A stretch of 64,000 bases of DNA from Candidula unifasciata (GCA_905116865.2 CAJHNH020000504.1:121001-185000), one strand, 5' to 3'. Shown: positions 46,211-54,816, counted from the first letter of the stretch. Notes: generated from the letters alone by a model not told the origin. Translations and numbers: made by a program.

Positions 46211-46370
46211 TCTTAATTGCCTGCTTGTGATAAAATGCTTGTTTCATCTTTCCAGGTCATTTATAAGACACATACTGTTTCCATCAACACACGATCCCAT
46301 TGGGAATGGAATAACATGGGAGACTTCCACTTTCAAGCTTGATCACAGTCATGTGCTGGACTTATTATGA
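28187..46370 (+). CDS. ZDHHC16: Palmitoyltransferase ZDHHC16-like, complete, eight exons
   Basis: A DHHC protein S-acyltransferase of ER/Golgi membranes that transfers palmitate from acyl-CoA to cysteine via an acyl-enzyme on the DHHC cysteine. Joined exons: 28187-28381, 32028-32222, 34482-34593, 36026-36159, 39152-39220, 41684-41956, 44162-44232, 46256-46370. All introns are GT-AG with matching phases. The product is 387 aa (human ZDHHC16 is 377). In order: N-terminal 'AFEPMFWIVDHT'; first hydrophobic pair in exon 2; cysteine-rich domain with 'CKKCIAPKPPRTHHC' and 'DHHCPWLNNCVG' (D164-C167; intron 3 splits the codon after C167); further hydrophobic segments in exons 4-5; a luminal insert and last membrane helix in exon 6; 'TSIEQHINNKER' at about 307, the TTxE-equivalent; 'NPYDFG' at about 330; and a C-terminal 'HDPIGNGITWE'. 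These last elements separate ZDHHC16 from other DHHC enzymes. It is divergent from ELP2. Confidence 0.95.
28426..30355. mobile_element. hAT-like element carrying a nested retroposon
   Basis: The left end CAGGGCCAAATTAACC and the inverse right end CAGGGCCCGATTAAG are hAT-like. The 8-bp flanks GCTGTGAA (28418-28425) and GCTGTGAG (30356-30363) differ by one base. Without the nested insert at 28689-30026 (and one copy of its target duplication) it is only about 580 bp, so it is non-autonomous. It starts 44 bp after the exon 1 donor of ZDHHC16. Confidence 0.8.
28689..30026 (+). mobile_element. 1.34 kb non-coding retroposon with AAG tail and 11-bp target duplication
   Basis: It is flanked by AAATTGAGTGG at 28678-28688 and again at 30027-30037 (perfect). 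The 3' end is (AAG)n, and its last 180 bp (gaacgagtactgcaaacaaa...cagccggtgaacaag) match family-B SINE copies. The 5' part is GC-richer, has no long ORF, and begins gtggcgcggtgatttcgg, which might be a tRNA- or Pol III-like head. It may be a long SINE, or a non-autonomous partner of an unknown LINE. Confidence 0.75.
30560..30800 (-). mobile_element. LINE C-terminal relic
   Basis: Minus strand: 'RQRNEDVLKETDSQSELIAP', 'STFFGHEMRRRKLEYTV' and 'KLEGRRGRRRQRKK' have the rNeevL...FGHvmR...GkR.RGR layout of the RTE-like post-RT domain, with one stop. The long plus-strand frame over the same bases (30443-31198) is therefore a shadow. Confidence 0.65.
30801..31684. other. ZDHHC16 intron 1, nothing named
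   Basis: There is a tail-like gatgatgatgat at 31196-31207 that may close another LINE scrap. Otherwise I see no feature I can support. Confidence 0.4.
31685..31950 (+). repeat. SINE family B copy with (AAG)n tail
   Basis: It has 'cacactgcctccacaacaagc', 'gactagttgggggcttcc', 'gcaaacaaacaaataagccag' and (gaa)n at 31913-31937. It ends about 75 bp before exon 2 of ZDHHC16. Confidence 0.75.
32028..32222 (+). CDS. ZDHHC16: ZDHHC16 exon 2 (membrane segments 1-2)
   Basis: 65 codons after a strong poly-T acceptor, ending CCACCACAG before gtttga. The hydrophobic stretch 'VVLLTTMVVMVFYICIFP' is followed by 'FHFFFSHWLLVNIVFNYF' and 'TKPGHPPQ', gap-free against human ZDHHC16. Confidence 0.95.
32880..33470 (+). 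mobile_element. LINE RNase H relic
   Basis: 'AVMYTDGSVHHSSRSGWGFS' is the first RNase H strand with the catalytic YTDGS, followed by 'LLTDSQSVLQTF', the DSQS block. Several stops follow. It differs in sequence from the I-group family elsewhere in the window. Confidence 0.65.
33575..34030 (+). mobile_element. Degenerate LINE RT core
   Basis: The frames contain 'FEVETGVKQGCI', then 'LEDLNFTDDIVLLKKK' (YADD region, with T for A), then 'TDQFTYLGSNFDSEGN'. These are the order and spacing of an RTE-type RT palm. Several frameshifts and stops. Confidence 0.65.
34137..34200 (+). repeat. Single dispersed unit of the 43.5-kb minisatellite
   Basis: ttatagagacggcaacttcaccaactatccattgcc matches the units at 43555-44055 (ttatatagagacagcaacctcaccaactat...), 9 kb away in the same gene. 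Confidence 0.7.
34482..34593 (+). CDS. ZDHHC16: ZDHHC16 exon 3 (zinc-binding cysteine-rich domain, DHHC)
   Basis: 112 nt with acceptor caatgtag and donor gtatcc. It encodes the zinc ligands C139, C142, H152, C153, C156, C159 and the catalytic D-H-H-C at 164-167. It ends one base into the following proline codon. Confidence 0.96.
34694..34885 (-). repeat. SINE family B copy
   Basis: Inverted family B: (ttc)n tail at 34694, 'agtggctgtaaactccagcc', 'cttatttatatacaaactgttggttcc', then 'aattagtcgcctctta'. It starts 100 bp after exon 3 of ZDHHC16. Confidence 0.7.
34895..35072 (+). repeat. (GT)n-(CT)n microsatellite
   Basis: Short GT/GGT run followed by about 140 bases of CT with one ttttttctctctga interruption. 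The open frames here are simple repeat. Confidence 0.95.
35330..35760 (+). repeat. Uninterrupted copy of dispersed repeat R
   Basis: Collinear with 23565-23786 plus 24507-24690. It provides the empty site for the 23787 transposon. Confidence 0.7.
36026..36159 (+). CDS. ZDHHC16: ZDHHC16 exon 4 (after DHHC)
   Basis: 134 nt. It starts with CA completing Pro168, then 'WLNNCVGLYNHRYFFQF', the canonical continuation of the catalytic domain and the start of membrane helix 3. Donor gtaatg, phase 0. Confidence 0.96.
36160..37930. other. ZDHHC16 intron 4, nothing named
   Basis: A small cluster of ccaaccataaac-type short repeats lies at 36735-36800 and a TA microsatellite near 37230. Frames at 37304-37604 are not recognisable. 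I see no gene. Confidence 0.4.
37950..38900 (-). mobile_element. RTE retrotransposon, 3' half, with internal deletion
   Basis: Minus-strand 38696-38890 reads 'KGMRQGCILSPYLFNIYAEN' (RT motif 4) and then skips to 'VTNFEYLGF' (after the palm). The YADD active-site segment is gone. 38229-38651 (140 aa, open) gives 'ATYGCESKTIF', 'KYFGHIKRHNGLEKIIAEG' and 'RRGRSRPTRRWAQDISDSLS'. The 3' tail (ATG)n is at about 38165. 37950-38130 matches 19476-19650. Confidence 0.8.
39152..39220 (+). CDS. ZDHHC16: ZDHHC16 exon 5
   Basis: A 69-nt exon between ttttacag and gttagt, encoding 'ELIVPAFFFPINIAYHVW', part of the luminal loop. It has little similarity to vertebrates, but its phases and splice sites fit both neighbours. 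Confidence 0.85.
39535..39795 (+). repeat. tRNA-headed SINE, family C
   Basis: The head 'tggcttagccattgcgaag' with 'gattggatcccagctgc' resembles A and B boxes. The body ends 'tgctggggttggttctgcaatgtcttgtaaagga', which recurs at 58060-58090. It lies just upstream of the mariner. Confidence 0.6.
40338..40783 (-). mobile_element. 5'-truncated RTE-like tail inserted in the mariner
   Basis: The minus-strand frame 'LLYGSQSSNVSEQIKKNLEA', 'RRMLQISWTARKTNN', 'RQTLFFGHVIKRETLENIV' is an RTE-like post-RT domain. The (ATG)n tail lies at the left edge. The flanks TGGAAACATC at 40328-40337 and 40784-40793 are a perfect 10-bp duplication of mariner sequence. Confidence 0.9.
41150..41381 (+). mobile_element. 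232-bp SINE-like insert in the mariner
   Basis: It ends in gtgaaaaaaac. Flanks: CCTTGGCGGGA (41139-41149) and CCTTGGCAGGA (41382-41392), 10 of 11 matching. It has no ORF and no relation to families A-C that I can see. It lies between the mariner blocks 'THLGG' and 'RHFVNEAE'. Confidence 0.7.
41684..41956 (+). CDS. ZDHHC16: ZDHHC16 exon 6 (last membrane helix, TTxE-like motif)
   Basis: 91 codons with acceptor tttccag and donor gtaagc. 'LCAGVTVALSLLAVWHARL' (helix 4) and 'GQTSIEQHINNKERARL' align directly with human '...TVWHAVLISRGETSIERHINKKERRRL'. Confidence 0.96.
42070..42265 (+). repeat. SINE family A copy
   Basis: A degraded head (gggagccactgtggtatacag) is followed by 'gaacccagccttaaatggg', 'aagtaaaggcggcaggcatg' and 'catatcacccatccagtgcc' in family order. 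Confidence 0.75.
42547..42998 (-). mobile_element. 5'-truncated RTE tail with perfect target duplication
   Basis: Minus strand: 'ILTLLKDLNIKEDWLINSIL', 'KYFGHIKRQVWENILAEG', 'RRGRG'. The (ATG)n tail is at the left and tgcaaaggacctgctac-type end is present. TACATTCCAT flanks at 42537-42546 and 42999-43008. About 80% alike to the 38165 copy by eye, with one frameshift. Confidence 0.88.
43145..43400 (-). repeat. SINE family B copy
   Basis: Inverted: 'tgttcaccagctgtaaactcc', 'gatctggcttatttgtatgc', 'agactgttggtttcttgcctc', 'attagttgcctcttacgacatg'. Confidence 0.75.
43555..44055. repeat. About 62-bp minisatellite in ZDHHC16 intron 6
   Basis: About eight units. The unit contains ggtattatatagagacagc, aacctcaccaactat and catgtcacagacagtgag. 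It ends 107 bp before exon 7. A single unit also lies at 34137. Confidence 0.9.
44162..44232 (+). CDS. ZDHHC16: ZDHHC16 exon 7
   Basis: 71 nt encoding 'IFRNPYDFGIIKNWKLFLGL', matching the conserved VFRNPYNYGCLDNWKVFLG block. It ends two bases into an Arg codon; donor gtcagt. Confidence 0.95.
44440..44620. repeat. Repeat shared with 19870-20050
   Basis: Both have 'cccattttattgcctgtttt/gg' and 'ctcagatg' followed by 'aactgttga'. It is probably a piece of the decayed LINE. Confidence 0.45.
44945..45095 (-). repeat. SINE family B fragment
   Basis: Inverted 'gatctggcttacttgtatg', 'gactgatggttccttgc', 'aatttgtcaccttttacaacatg'. Confidence 0.6.
45100..45270 (-). repeat. Degraded tRNA-headed SINE
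   Basis: On the minus strand it has 'tggctactgtgcctgc' (A-box-like) and 'gcattcaatcctcagc' (B-box-like), then a body of no known family. Confidence 0.4.
45480..45890 (+). mobile_element. I-group LINE RNase H relic
   Basis: The frame 45500-45889 begins 'VFVFVPGIMGVRGNEHAEY', the GxxGvrGNexA end of RNase H, then continues as degraded 3' region. It is related to 1-380 and 50050-50415. Confidence 0.65.
46256..46370 (+). CDS. ZDHHC16: ZDHHC16 exon 8 (stop codon)
   Basis: 115 nt ending TGA at 46368-46370. 'RHILFPSTHDPIGNGITWE' matches human LLPSSHLPHGNGMSWE. I see no clear polyadenylation signal in the following 300 bases. Confidence 0.95.
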
Positions 46371-46539
46371 CAGAAAGTGAAAGTAGCTTAACTATCTTCA
46401 GTTTGTACCATTGCTCAGCTGATTGTGCCATGACATGTTTTTCAATGAGTTGAATGTCATTTGATCAACTTGTGGTTTTTTAAGAATTCTTACCTCTGAT
46501 ATATGTTGTCCTTTATCTTGTCAGTCTGTTAAATATCTT

Positions 46540-46610
46540 CCTTTTCTTCTTCTTCTACTCCTTCTCCTTCTTCTTCTTCTTTTCTTCCTCCCTTTTTTCC
46601 CCAAACGTCA
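46540..46610 (+). repeat. (CTT)n microsatellite
   Basis: Short pyrimidine-rich cttcttctt tract after the ZDHHC16 stop, within the likely 3' UTR or just beyond it. Confidence 0.8.
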
Positions 46611-46684
46611 ACTATTAGCTGTAGCTAAGAACCCCTGGCACTTCTTTTGCCTCTTAACACTAAACTAAATTAATTGCTGAATTT

Positions 46685-47360
46685 CCACCTCTGACGCATT
46701 AGCTAACCATTCCCTGAACTCCCGGCTCAATGTGATTATGAATGATCTCACATACCTGACTGTTCCGCTGGCACTGTCCCCTACTCTCCTCTCCTAATGT
46801 TTTCCAGGAAGCAAGCCTGTCTAATTGTGTCCTCCACCTGAGCATCCATGACTTCCCTCTTATCAGCCACAGACCCTTCACTGCATCCAGCGCTTCGTTA
46901 ATCTGTGTCTTTGGCTACTCTGATGTATGACTTCACCTACAGCACATTGAGCCCACCTGCAACAGTCAGCAAACCAAGAATTTATCCCATACACTCCACC
47001 GGGGTGTCTCTAAAAACAGTCTAGAATGACCCCCAAAGCTGCATTCTGTATGCACTCTAGTTTCACCAGGTGACTCTTTCAGACAGTGAGCAGTCCTAAC
47101 CCATAATGAATCACTGAGAGGACAAAGTGCTGATATAGCGTGGAAAGCATTCTCTGCTGTATGCCGTAGTCTTAAGTGCATGGAGTCCTTTTTGCCATCC
47201 CGTCACAACTGTTTCCACATGGTCCTCAAAAGACAGGCTCCTTTCAGATGTGATTCCAAGATATTTCAGTTTGCTTTCTCTCTGTTGATATTTCTACAAT
47301 CTATCATGAGACTTGGGACATGAGTTCTAACAATCCTGTTGCTAGAGAACACCACAAAAC
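46685..47360 (-). mobile_element. I-group LINE relic (RT thumb region)
   Basis: Read across frames on the minus strand: 'ESKLKYLGI'-like text near 47280, 'LECIQNAALGVIL' and 'RDTPVECMGYIL' near 47000-47060, then the linker to RNase H. It is more diverged than the 18340 copy. Confidence 0.6.
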
Positions 47361-48365
47361 TAACACATTTGATCCCAGGCTGAGGTTACTATATGACCAC
47401 AGCACTCGACCCGAGAGAGCGCCTGTGTCCACTGACTTTACTGTCTGGTTTCCAAAACCCACTTCTTCCTGGATTCCTAGCCCTGGGGCATATAGAGCTT
47501 TGTATCTATACACTGAGAAAACTCTGAGATTAACAAATTGAAATTTAAACCTCCCAGGCACTCCAACCTTCAGACCACAATGATGGAGATAACAAAGATA
47601 CAGTTAGAGAAAGTCTGACAGCCACCTTAATCCTACGAGACTGCTGACCCGATTTTTCGGGAATTTCTTAACCTGACGCTATACCGCTATCCCTAATTTT
47701 TGCCATTTGTGTAGTACGTGAAAAAGATGTGTCACAGACTAAAAATAACTAGCCAGTCGTAATCACATCTCGTGGATAGTCTTTCTAGATGTCCACCGGC
47801 ATGTGTTTGGATTAAATTTATTGTTTAACGTGAAAAATTCTGATAATATACAATAAAACGAGCAGCTGATGAATCGACTAAAGTAGGTCTAGGCTTTTCA
47901 CAGTCCAACAGGTAATCGATACTTTGGTTTATTCAGATTGTGGGGGGTCATAATTTCATGAGGAATACGTTCACAGTTATAGAGACACATTCAGCTCGAA
48001 TAATGAGGAGAATTTTGAAAATCATAAATCTAGAAATAGATCGGTAGTAAGAGAAGGGTGGCGTGTCCCTCAAACAGCAACATTTCGTGCTCACTATGTA
48101 AAACAGTCCTGATCCTCCTGAGTGGATTGGCACACAAAGGTGGAATATTAGTGCTAGATAAAAGATAAACCTATTTTCTACAATGTCTCCAAGTTTCATC
48201 TTATTCTTCTTGTTTGCTAATATTTTTGTATATCATGTTAGTTTTTTAGCCTTAATGTCCAGGAGCTCAGCTATAGGGGACAGTTAGGTTCTGGGCCTCA
48301 CGTCTGGTAGGGTTAAAGAACAAACATTATGAAGAATCATACAGGTGGAAGATGTTAAACATGTT
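47361..48365. other. Intergenic stretch, nothing named
   Basis: AT-rich, with an unusual CpG-containing patch at 47640-47900 that I cannot place. No supported ORF. Confidence 0.35.
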
Positions 48366-48369
48366 CTGA

Positions 48370-50415
48370 CACTATACCCAGGCCTGATGGGGTAAGATAT
48401 TCCCACATGAAAGATATGAGTGATGCAGACCTGGTGGAGATTACTACTTGTTTCAACCAGAGCATTAGGACAGCTTCAGTCCCAGAAGAGTGGATGCACA
48501 GCTATCTGATTCCACTTCCTGAGCCTGGGAAGAATCATTCAACACTCAGTGGCTTTAGGATCACAACCCTACAAAACACCTTTGGTAAAGTCCTGGAGAA
48601 GATAGTGGTGGGTAAGCTACAAGAATTTTTGGAACAAAGAAATCTTCTTCCACGAGGATTATGAAATTACCAGCCAGAGAAAGACACATGGTAAAATGCA
48701 GCCACTTTTGCCTTTGATCTCATCAAAGGTTTTCAGAACAAACAGGAAACAGTGGCAGCGGCACCTGCTTTAGAAGACACTTACAACAGAGTCAGATACA
48801 GTATCTTGATGATCACTTTTGGAGAAGGAAGTTTGTCCTTGGTTGGTGAACTGGATAGCAGCCGTTTTGTAAACTTGCCAGGAAGCTCTCTGCCTGGGTT
48901 CACGGACCTCTGAACCATCCATTATAGCTCCAGGACTGCCACAGGGATCTGCAATGTCACCTGTACTGTTTAGTGTTTTTACGAGCAAGATTGCATACCT
49001 AGAAACACTTGGAGTTGGCAGAATGTTGACATTTGCAAATGATGTGTTCTCGTATATAGGAAGGGGAAAGATCAGAATCAATTAGCTGAAGGCGACAGTA
49101 GATAAGGTGTACAGAGATAAGTGCTGTAATCAACCCAAAAAAGGCAACGGTCCTGTGATGTTCTTTGGACAACAGGATTTTTAGAGCTTATGTGGCAGGG
49201 ACATCAAAAGGCACAGCAGACTGCGGTACCTGAGAATCACCTTTGACAGAAGTTTGTCTTTCAAGCATCACATAGAGGGGTTGAGACAAGGGCTCAGAAA
49301 AGGTCTTAATGCGATAAAGATTATGGCAGCAATGGACATGGAGTAGAGAATGCTGTTCACACTTTACCAGTACTTAATCATCTCAATGATTGAATTATGG
49401 ATTGGGGTTACTCACTATCTCGAAGAGTCAGCTAGAGAAACTGGAGCGCATACAAAATGATGAAGCTATGCGGCTGATCCTGGGTTGTACAAGAGACACC
49501 CTGATTTTTTGCATGCAATACATCCTTGCATTGCCGACTATTGCAGATAGGCTAAAGGTGCTGCAGGCAAAGTCATACCTCAGAGTAGCTGCAGACAAAG
49601 AACACCCTCTGTATGAAGCTTTGGCTGCAGGTAAGGGTCAGAGGCTGAAAAGGGGAAAGTCATGGATGGCTGAAGCAGAAGACACAATAAGACACATATT
49701 CATGCTGGAGAACATTAGGCAAGGAGAGGAGTGGGTCAGAGTACCAGATGAAAAGTGGGTGATCTGATTATCTATACAGATGGTTCAATGTTGAGAGGAA
49801 AGAGAAGTGCCTGAGGGTTCCTAGCGAAAGCCAGAGGAAAATCTTTGGTGCAAGACAGCCTAGCATATGACACCACAACATCTAGCATAAGAATAAAACT
49901 GGAGGCGGCAACTGCAGCTCTCCGGTGGCTAGAGAACAAGATGCATACACATGTTGTAATTGTAACAGACTCTGAAAGCATGCTGAGAAAGGTGAAGACA
50001 GGAATGCTTAGAGCAGAGTGGCAAGCTTCACTGGGAAGGTCTTTGGCAGTGAGCATACTTTTGATCTTTTGTCCAGGCCATGCCGGTGTAATAGGTAATA
50101 ACAGGCAGACAGATTGGCTGGATCTGCACTACTGGGTGGTGAACTGATCCATGACAAGGCAGATATGGTCAAGGCCCTTTGGGAACAAGCAACGGAATCA
50201 ATAGGAGAACAAGACTATTATGGCCTAGAGAGATTGAAGTACCTTGGTGTAACTAGAGGGTCTGGCTGGCTCACTACACTCAGAGGATAGGCAAGATGGA
50301 CATATAACCAGATTGTGACCAGTACCATCAGTACTGGAACTCTGCGCTGGCTAATGAAGATGAAGACGGAGCATGCATGGGAATGCCCAGAGTGCTGTGA
50401 TGTCAATTCTTGACT
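48370..50415 (+). mobile_element. I-group non-LTR retrotransposon, RT to 3' end (best copy)
   Basis: In order: 'PGPDGVRYSHMKDMSDADL' and 'HSYLIPLPEPGKNHSTLSGF' (RT fingers); 'TTLQNTFGKVLEKIVVGKL'; 'GLPQGSAMSPVLFSVFTSK'; 'LTFANDVFSYIG' (palm, with Asn for the first catalytic Asp); 'RYLRITFDRSLSF'; 'LERIQNDEAMRLILGCTRD'; 'YILALPTIADRLKVLQAKS'; then RNase H with 'IIYTDGSMLRGKRSA', 'LEAATAALRWLENK', 'VTDSESMLRKVKTG' and 'FCPGHAGVIGN'. Stops and frameshifts (for example a stop at 48661) show that it is dead. RNase H after RT places it in the I group. The endonuclease part is missing here. Confidence 0.85.
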
Positions 50416-50479
50416 CAACTCAAAACAACTTAACTCCAGCCTCTCGCCTCAAGAGCTTCAGACACTCACATGACTAAAA

Positions 50480-51235
50480 CATCATGATCATATTGTCATT
50501 AAACCTGCTGATAAGGGAGGGGCATAGTGGTCTGGAGAAAAGATTTATATGTGCAGGAAGAGAACAAACAACTTACTGACACATCGTTTTACAAACCCTA
50601 GACAAGGATGGCAAGGTGAAAAAAAAATACAACAGTTAAAAGCACTGTCACAACTTTAATCAAGGAAGATCTTCTATCTGCCTGGGCTAACTGTTTGTTG
50701 AGGATAGTTGTCTGGGAAAGCCTGCCTTCTATCTGCTTCCCAAGATACATAAACCTGACAACCTAGGCAGGCCGATTCTGTCCGACTGCGCCTGTTTCAC
50801 AGAACTCATATTTGAGTTCCTCGACCGTATATTGCAGCCCCTGGTCGTCGGTCTCCCGTCTTTTGTCAAGGACACCAATCATGCTATCTGTGTCTTTCAA
50901 TCGATTTAGCTCACCTCTCCTTCCAGATACCATATATTACCTCCCTCTACACATCTTTTCCACATTCCAATGGTCTCCAGATTTGCTGTTCTTTCTACAA
51001 CATAGTCAGTCCTGCTAAAGCCATGACTCTTTTATACATCTGGCCGAATTAGTGCTCACTCTCAACTCTTTCGAGTTCAATGGCCACTATTTCAGCCAGA
51101 TCAACGGCCTCTCTATGAGCACCAATATGGGACCTAGCTATGCCTGCCTCTTCATGGCCATCTCGAACGTCAGATACGCTGTGCATACAGAATTGTCTTT
51201 ATTCTTACAACAGCAGGGATCTGTAATAACTGTTT
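50480..51235 (+). mobile_element. Penelope-like element RT relic
   Basis: Frames give 'IVIKPADKGG', 'PKIHKPDN'-like text (cccaagatacataaacctgac), 'GRPILSDCACFTELIFEFLD', 'LDVRSLYTSIPHSNG'-like text, 'LVLTLNSFEFNGHYFSQING' and 'MSTNMGPSYACLFMAI'. This series is diagnostic of Penelope-clade RTs. Frameshifted; the GIY-YIG domain is not seen. Confidence 0.75.
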
Positions 51236-51819
51236 GGTAATAAAACTTAGAATTTATTAATCTTAAACATAGTGCAAATTATAATGAAAAGTGTTTGTAA
51301 AGTATGAGAATTCAGAGAACGCCATAAGAACAGTTATAGTGTTTTACACATTTTGACATGTGCATATTATTTATCAACTGCAATTAGGATTACTTGTAAT
51401 TTCCAAGTAGTAGTAGCATTGATGTATATGTTTTTAATTATCCAATAACAAGGGCAATGCTGATAATTTCACACTAATTATAATAATATTGTAATACGTA
51501 AAACAGTGTTAAGGTTAATCTGTTAGTCAATATGGCTATGGTTTTTCACATAATTTCAGTATTGTTTTGCTAGTCAAAGCTATTTATATTTTTAGTACTG
51601 TTCAGTCTAGTTGATTTGCCACAGCGAGTTTAGTAGGCTTGCTTGTCATTGCTTGGGTTGTTAGTGTTTTTTACATTGATCATGTAACATTTTAACCCGG
51701 TCGACTTAGTTATCTCTTTGTGAAAGCAAAGGCTATTTATAATATTTGTGCAAATGTTCTCCTTGTAAATATATGTATGTATGTGTACGTGTGCGTGAGA
51801 AAAGATATATATATCTATC

Positions 51820-51877
<58 letters not shown>

Positions 51878-52302
51878 CAAAATTTGCATTTCTTTAATGC
51901 TTGTAATATATTTGTGTATGATTGGTTTTATATTCTTTGTCTAAAATATGTTGTCTTTCTTGAATACAAACAATATATGTGTATGTTTATCCTATTTTAT
52001 CCTGTCTATCTCTAATGTATGTTGAGTTCTGTTTATATAAATGTGTTTTTTTTTTTTTAAATTTCAGTATACATAACTAATTAACATTTCACTTAACCAA
52101 CATTTTCAGTAATGACCAAATCCTTCTGAAACTTATGCATTCCCTGGTTAATTGAGGGTCTTTTACATACTTATCTGCTTATGTGTGTCTGTACATGAAA
52201 TGTGTATACTGGTGCAATATTTAGCTTTTTGTTTTGCATTCATAGGTAAGGTCTATATACATTGACAGGCTGTATAAAGGTTACAAAGTAGGTAATCCTG
52301 AG
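51236..52302. repeat. AT-rich stretch with (TA)n(GT)n microsatellite
   Basis: TA at 51805-51838 runs into TG at 51839-51874. The rest is AT-rich and I see nothing in it. Confidence 0.8.
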
Positions 52303-52530
52303 CAGGGCTGCCAAAGTACAATTATGGTGCTGTTTGACCATTATCGAGCAAAATTTACCTTTGGTATCACGCCCGATGTTTTGGTACTTTTTATAAAAAA
52401 TTTTATCAGTCCGTTTTTTTTAAAAGTGATTGGAAGTGTACTGAAAAATCGCTCTACTGTTGGTGTGTTTTGGTACTTTTTCCAAAGAAATATGGTACTA
52501 ATCCCACCAAAAAACAATTTGGCAGCCCTG
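52303..52530. mobile_element. hAT-type MITE, 228 bp
   Basis: The ends CAGGGCTGCCAAAGTAC and inverse CAGGGCTGCCAAATTG are strong hAT termini. The 8-bp flanks ATCCTGAG and ATCGTAAG match at 6 of 8. The interior has the word 'ttttggtactttttc/at' three times. It belongs to a different family from 27776. Confidence 0.8.
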
Positions 52531-52975
52531 ATCGTAAGGTTTTTCCTCCATAGGGATGTTGGCTAGCAGGTTGTGAATTCTCCTGAAGACTTTAAGGCTG
52601 AAACATTGGTATTTAGGTTTTCTAAGTCTTGGAAAGGATCTAGGGTCTTATATGTGTGCATATACTTCTGTCTGACCCAGGACCCAAGGGCCATCTCAAA
52701 GAGAACCATATTAAAGAGCTCTTTTTCCCCTGTCCAAGACCAAAGATCTTTAATGAATGCAAGACTACACACATTTTTTATCCATCAAATGAGATGGAAA
52801 GTGGGGTCCTAATGGAGCAGTGATGGACAATACAAGACTCTTAATGTCTGTCAGCCTCTCTTTCTCAAGCCTAACTTATCTTCATGTGGTGGATCCTCTT
52901 CTTACCAGCAAGGTAGTGGAAGGTTGGTGTCTCAACTCCTAACCGGAAACAGGATTCTTTTGTATTAATGCGAAT

Positions 52976-53660
52976 ACATGTTGTTGTTGTTGTTATCGAT
53001 CCAGCGGCGCATGAGCTTTCGCCCTTTGGCCCAATGCCATGTAGTGGAATTTGCATGTTTTCACAAGCTGTTCTTTTCCTCCGTACAAGGTGTTCCACTT
53101 GTCTGGTCTCGGAGGGAGTAGCGTTCTTCTTGTCTCACTGAGTTTTGGGCACTCAAAGAGATGGTGTTCAACAGTTTCGTAGGGGTAGTTACATAGCTGG
53201 CACTCTGGGGAGTGTTGTGGCTGTATTCTGTTTAGGTGTCCATTGAGTGGAGTATGTTGCGTTCTAAGTCTGAAGATGGTGCCCTGGTCCCTTCTTGTTA
53301 GATGGTTAATGCTGTCATTAGGATCAGGGCCAGACATATGTCTATAAACCTCTCTTCCAGTGTCTCCCATGGCCCATCTGTTCAACCAAGTCTCTTTGTT
53401 TATAGCTCTTATCAGTGTTTTTGCTGTCTGGAGGGTTGTCGCTGTAGGTGGTTGTTCTTGTGTTGCTCCTTTCTTTGCCAATCTGTCAGCTCTGTCATTA
53501 CCTGGTGTGCCGGAGTGACCTGGAATCCACTGCATCACTATTCTGATGTTGTATGAGGTAATAAGCTGATCGGCATCCACATGATCGGCATCGAATACAT
53601 TGTGCCCACCCTCCATTGTGGAATCAGCAACATTAATTTGTTGTTTGTAAAGTCCAGGTC
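52976..53660 (-). mobile_element. LINE RNase H and C-terminal domain, open over 207 codons
   Basis: The open frame 52993-53616 has 'QWIPGHSGTPGNDRADRLAK' (RNase H end), a linker, 'FRLRTQHTPLNGHLNRI', and then a zinc-binding 'CQLCNYPYETVEHHLFEC' (CxxC...HxxxxC) typical of the end of many I/R1-type LINE ORF2 proteins. The (GTT)n at 52981-52993 is the inverted (AAC)n 3' tail. The preceding RT is missing, so it is a 5'-truncated copy but with an intact reading frame, hence young. Confidence 0.85.
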
Positions 53661-54110
53661 AGTTTGACATCCCCTTGTCGGTCTGGATTAGAGCACGTGA
53701 TCACTGTGTGGCAGGCAATGCATTACATTTATGAATACACCTGTTGTTTAAACCATGAATATCAACATCAGCGGAATGTATATTTCACATCTTAAGCAAT
53801 ATATATTTACAGGAAATGTTTAACATGTTTGAGAAACATTTAAAGGTCTTTAGGTAATTTTGTTATCCTGAAAATAAAGTAATTTCCAGCTTTAAATATA
53901 ATGGCAGAGTTTTGTACTGTCTTTTAATTGACAGCACTGTTAAGCGACTTTATTTATAAAGTTTTTGAGACAGTAGGTGCTTCTTGATGTTTATGTTGAG
54001 GTTTGTGTTTTATCAGTCTTCATGATAATGAATGCTCCAGTCATAGTCGTGAGAAGGTAATTGTTCACTTCTCAATCCATCAGACTTTATTTTTTCATCC
54101 CCAATCAGTG
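53661..54110. other. Intergenic, nothing named
   Basis: AT-rich, no ORF or repeat I can support. Confidence 0.35.
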
Positions 54111-54136
54111 AGGGGCCTTATAAATGTTCTGTGTAG

Positions 54137-54300
54137 GGTGGGGGGTGGGGGGGGGGGGGGCTCAGTTCCTCCAGTAATTTCGTTGTGAGTGAGAGGGCAA
54201 GGCGTGAGTCGTCAGGTTTTGATGCCCTGCTGGGAAAGCGGGGGGTGGGGGGGGGCTGGGGGGGGGGTGGGGTGGGGAGAGGAGGAGGTGCAAATATTGT
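54137..54300 (+). repeat. G-rich, potential quadruplex block
   Basis: Two clusters of G runs (54137-54160 and 54240-54295), with many GGGG tracts spaced by T or C. The minus strand has the matching C tracts. Confidence 0.85.
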
Positions 54301-54816
54301 AGTGTCATAAAAAAATAAGTAACTCTCAGACAGCGCGATACTTGACTGCATAACTGAAACCAGGCGCTTATCCGGCTATCGTGATAGCAAAGTTAGTCAC
54401 GCTTGGTTACCCAGGCAGAACTTGTGTAAGGCTGTACTGGAAAATACTGTTTTAGCTTCCGTGTACAGTGTTCAGTGCGCACTATAGACCAACAAAGCCC
54501 TTTTATTGGCACATATGTTTGCCAGCCTGTAAAGTACACAAGTTGACATTGGTTATGTGAATAATCAGGCAGGATAAATAACATTTACACTTCATGGTTC
54601 GTCAGACAACGAAAATAAAAATAAACGGACATGATTTTATGAAACAGACAGAAATAAAAAAAAATTTAAAAAAGACACCAATGAAATATTCTGGCCGCAA
54701 ACAGAAAACTACTTAAGGGAACAATTGAAGACAAGCAAATAAGAAGGAGTAATACAAATGAGAAGATAAGTTCAAAAGATGGGCCAACAGCATTTTTGAG
54801 GATGCCCATGTAGTAC

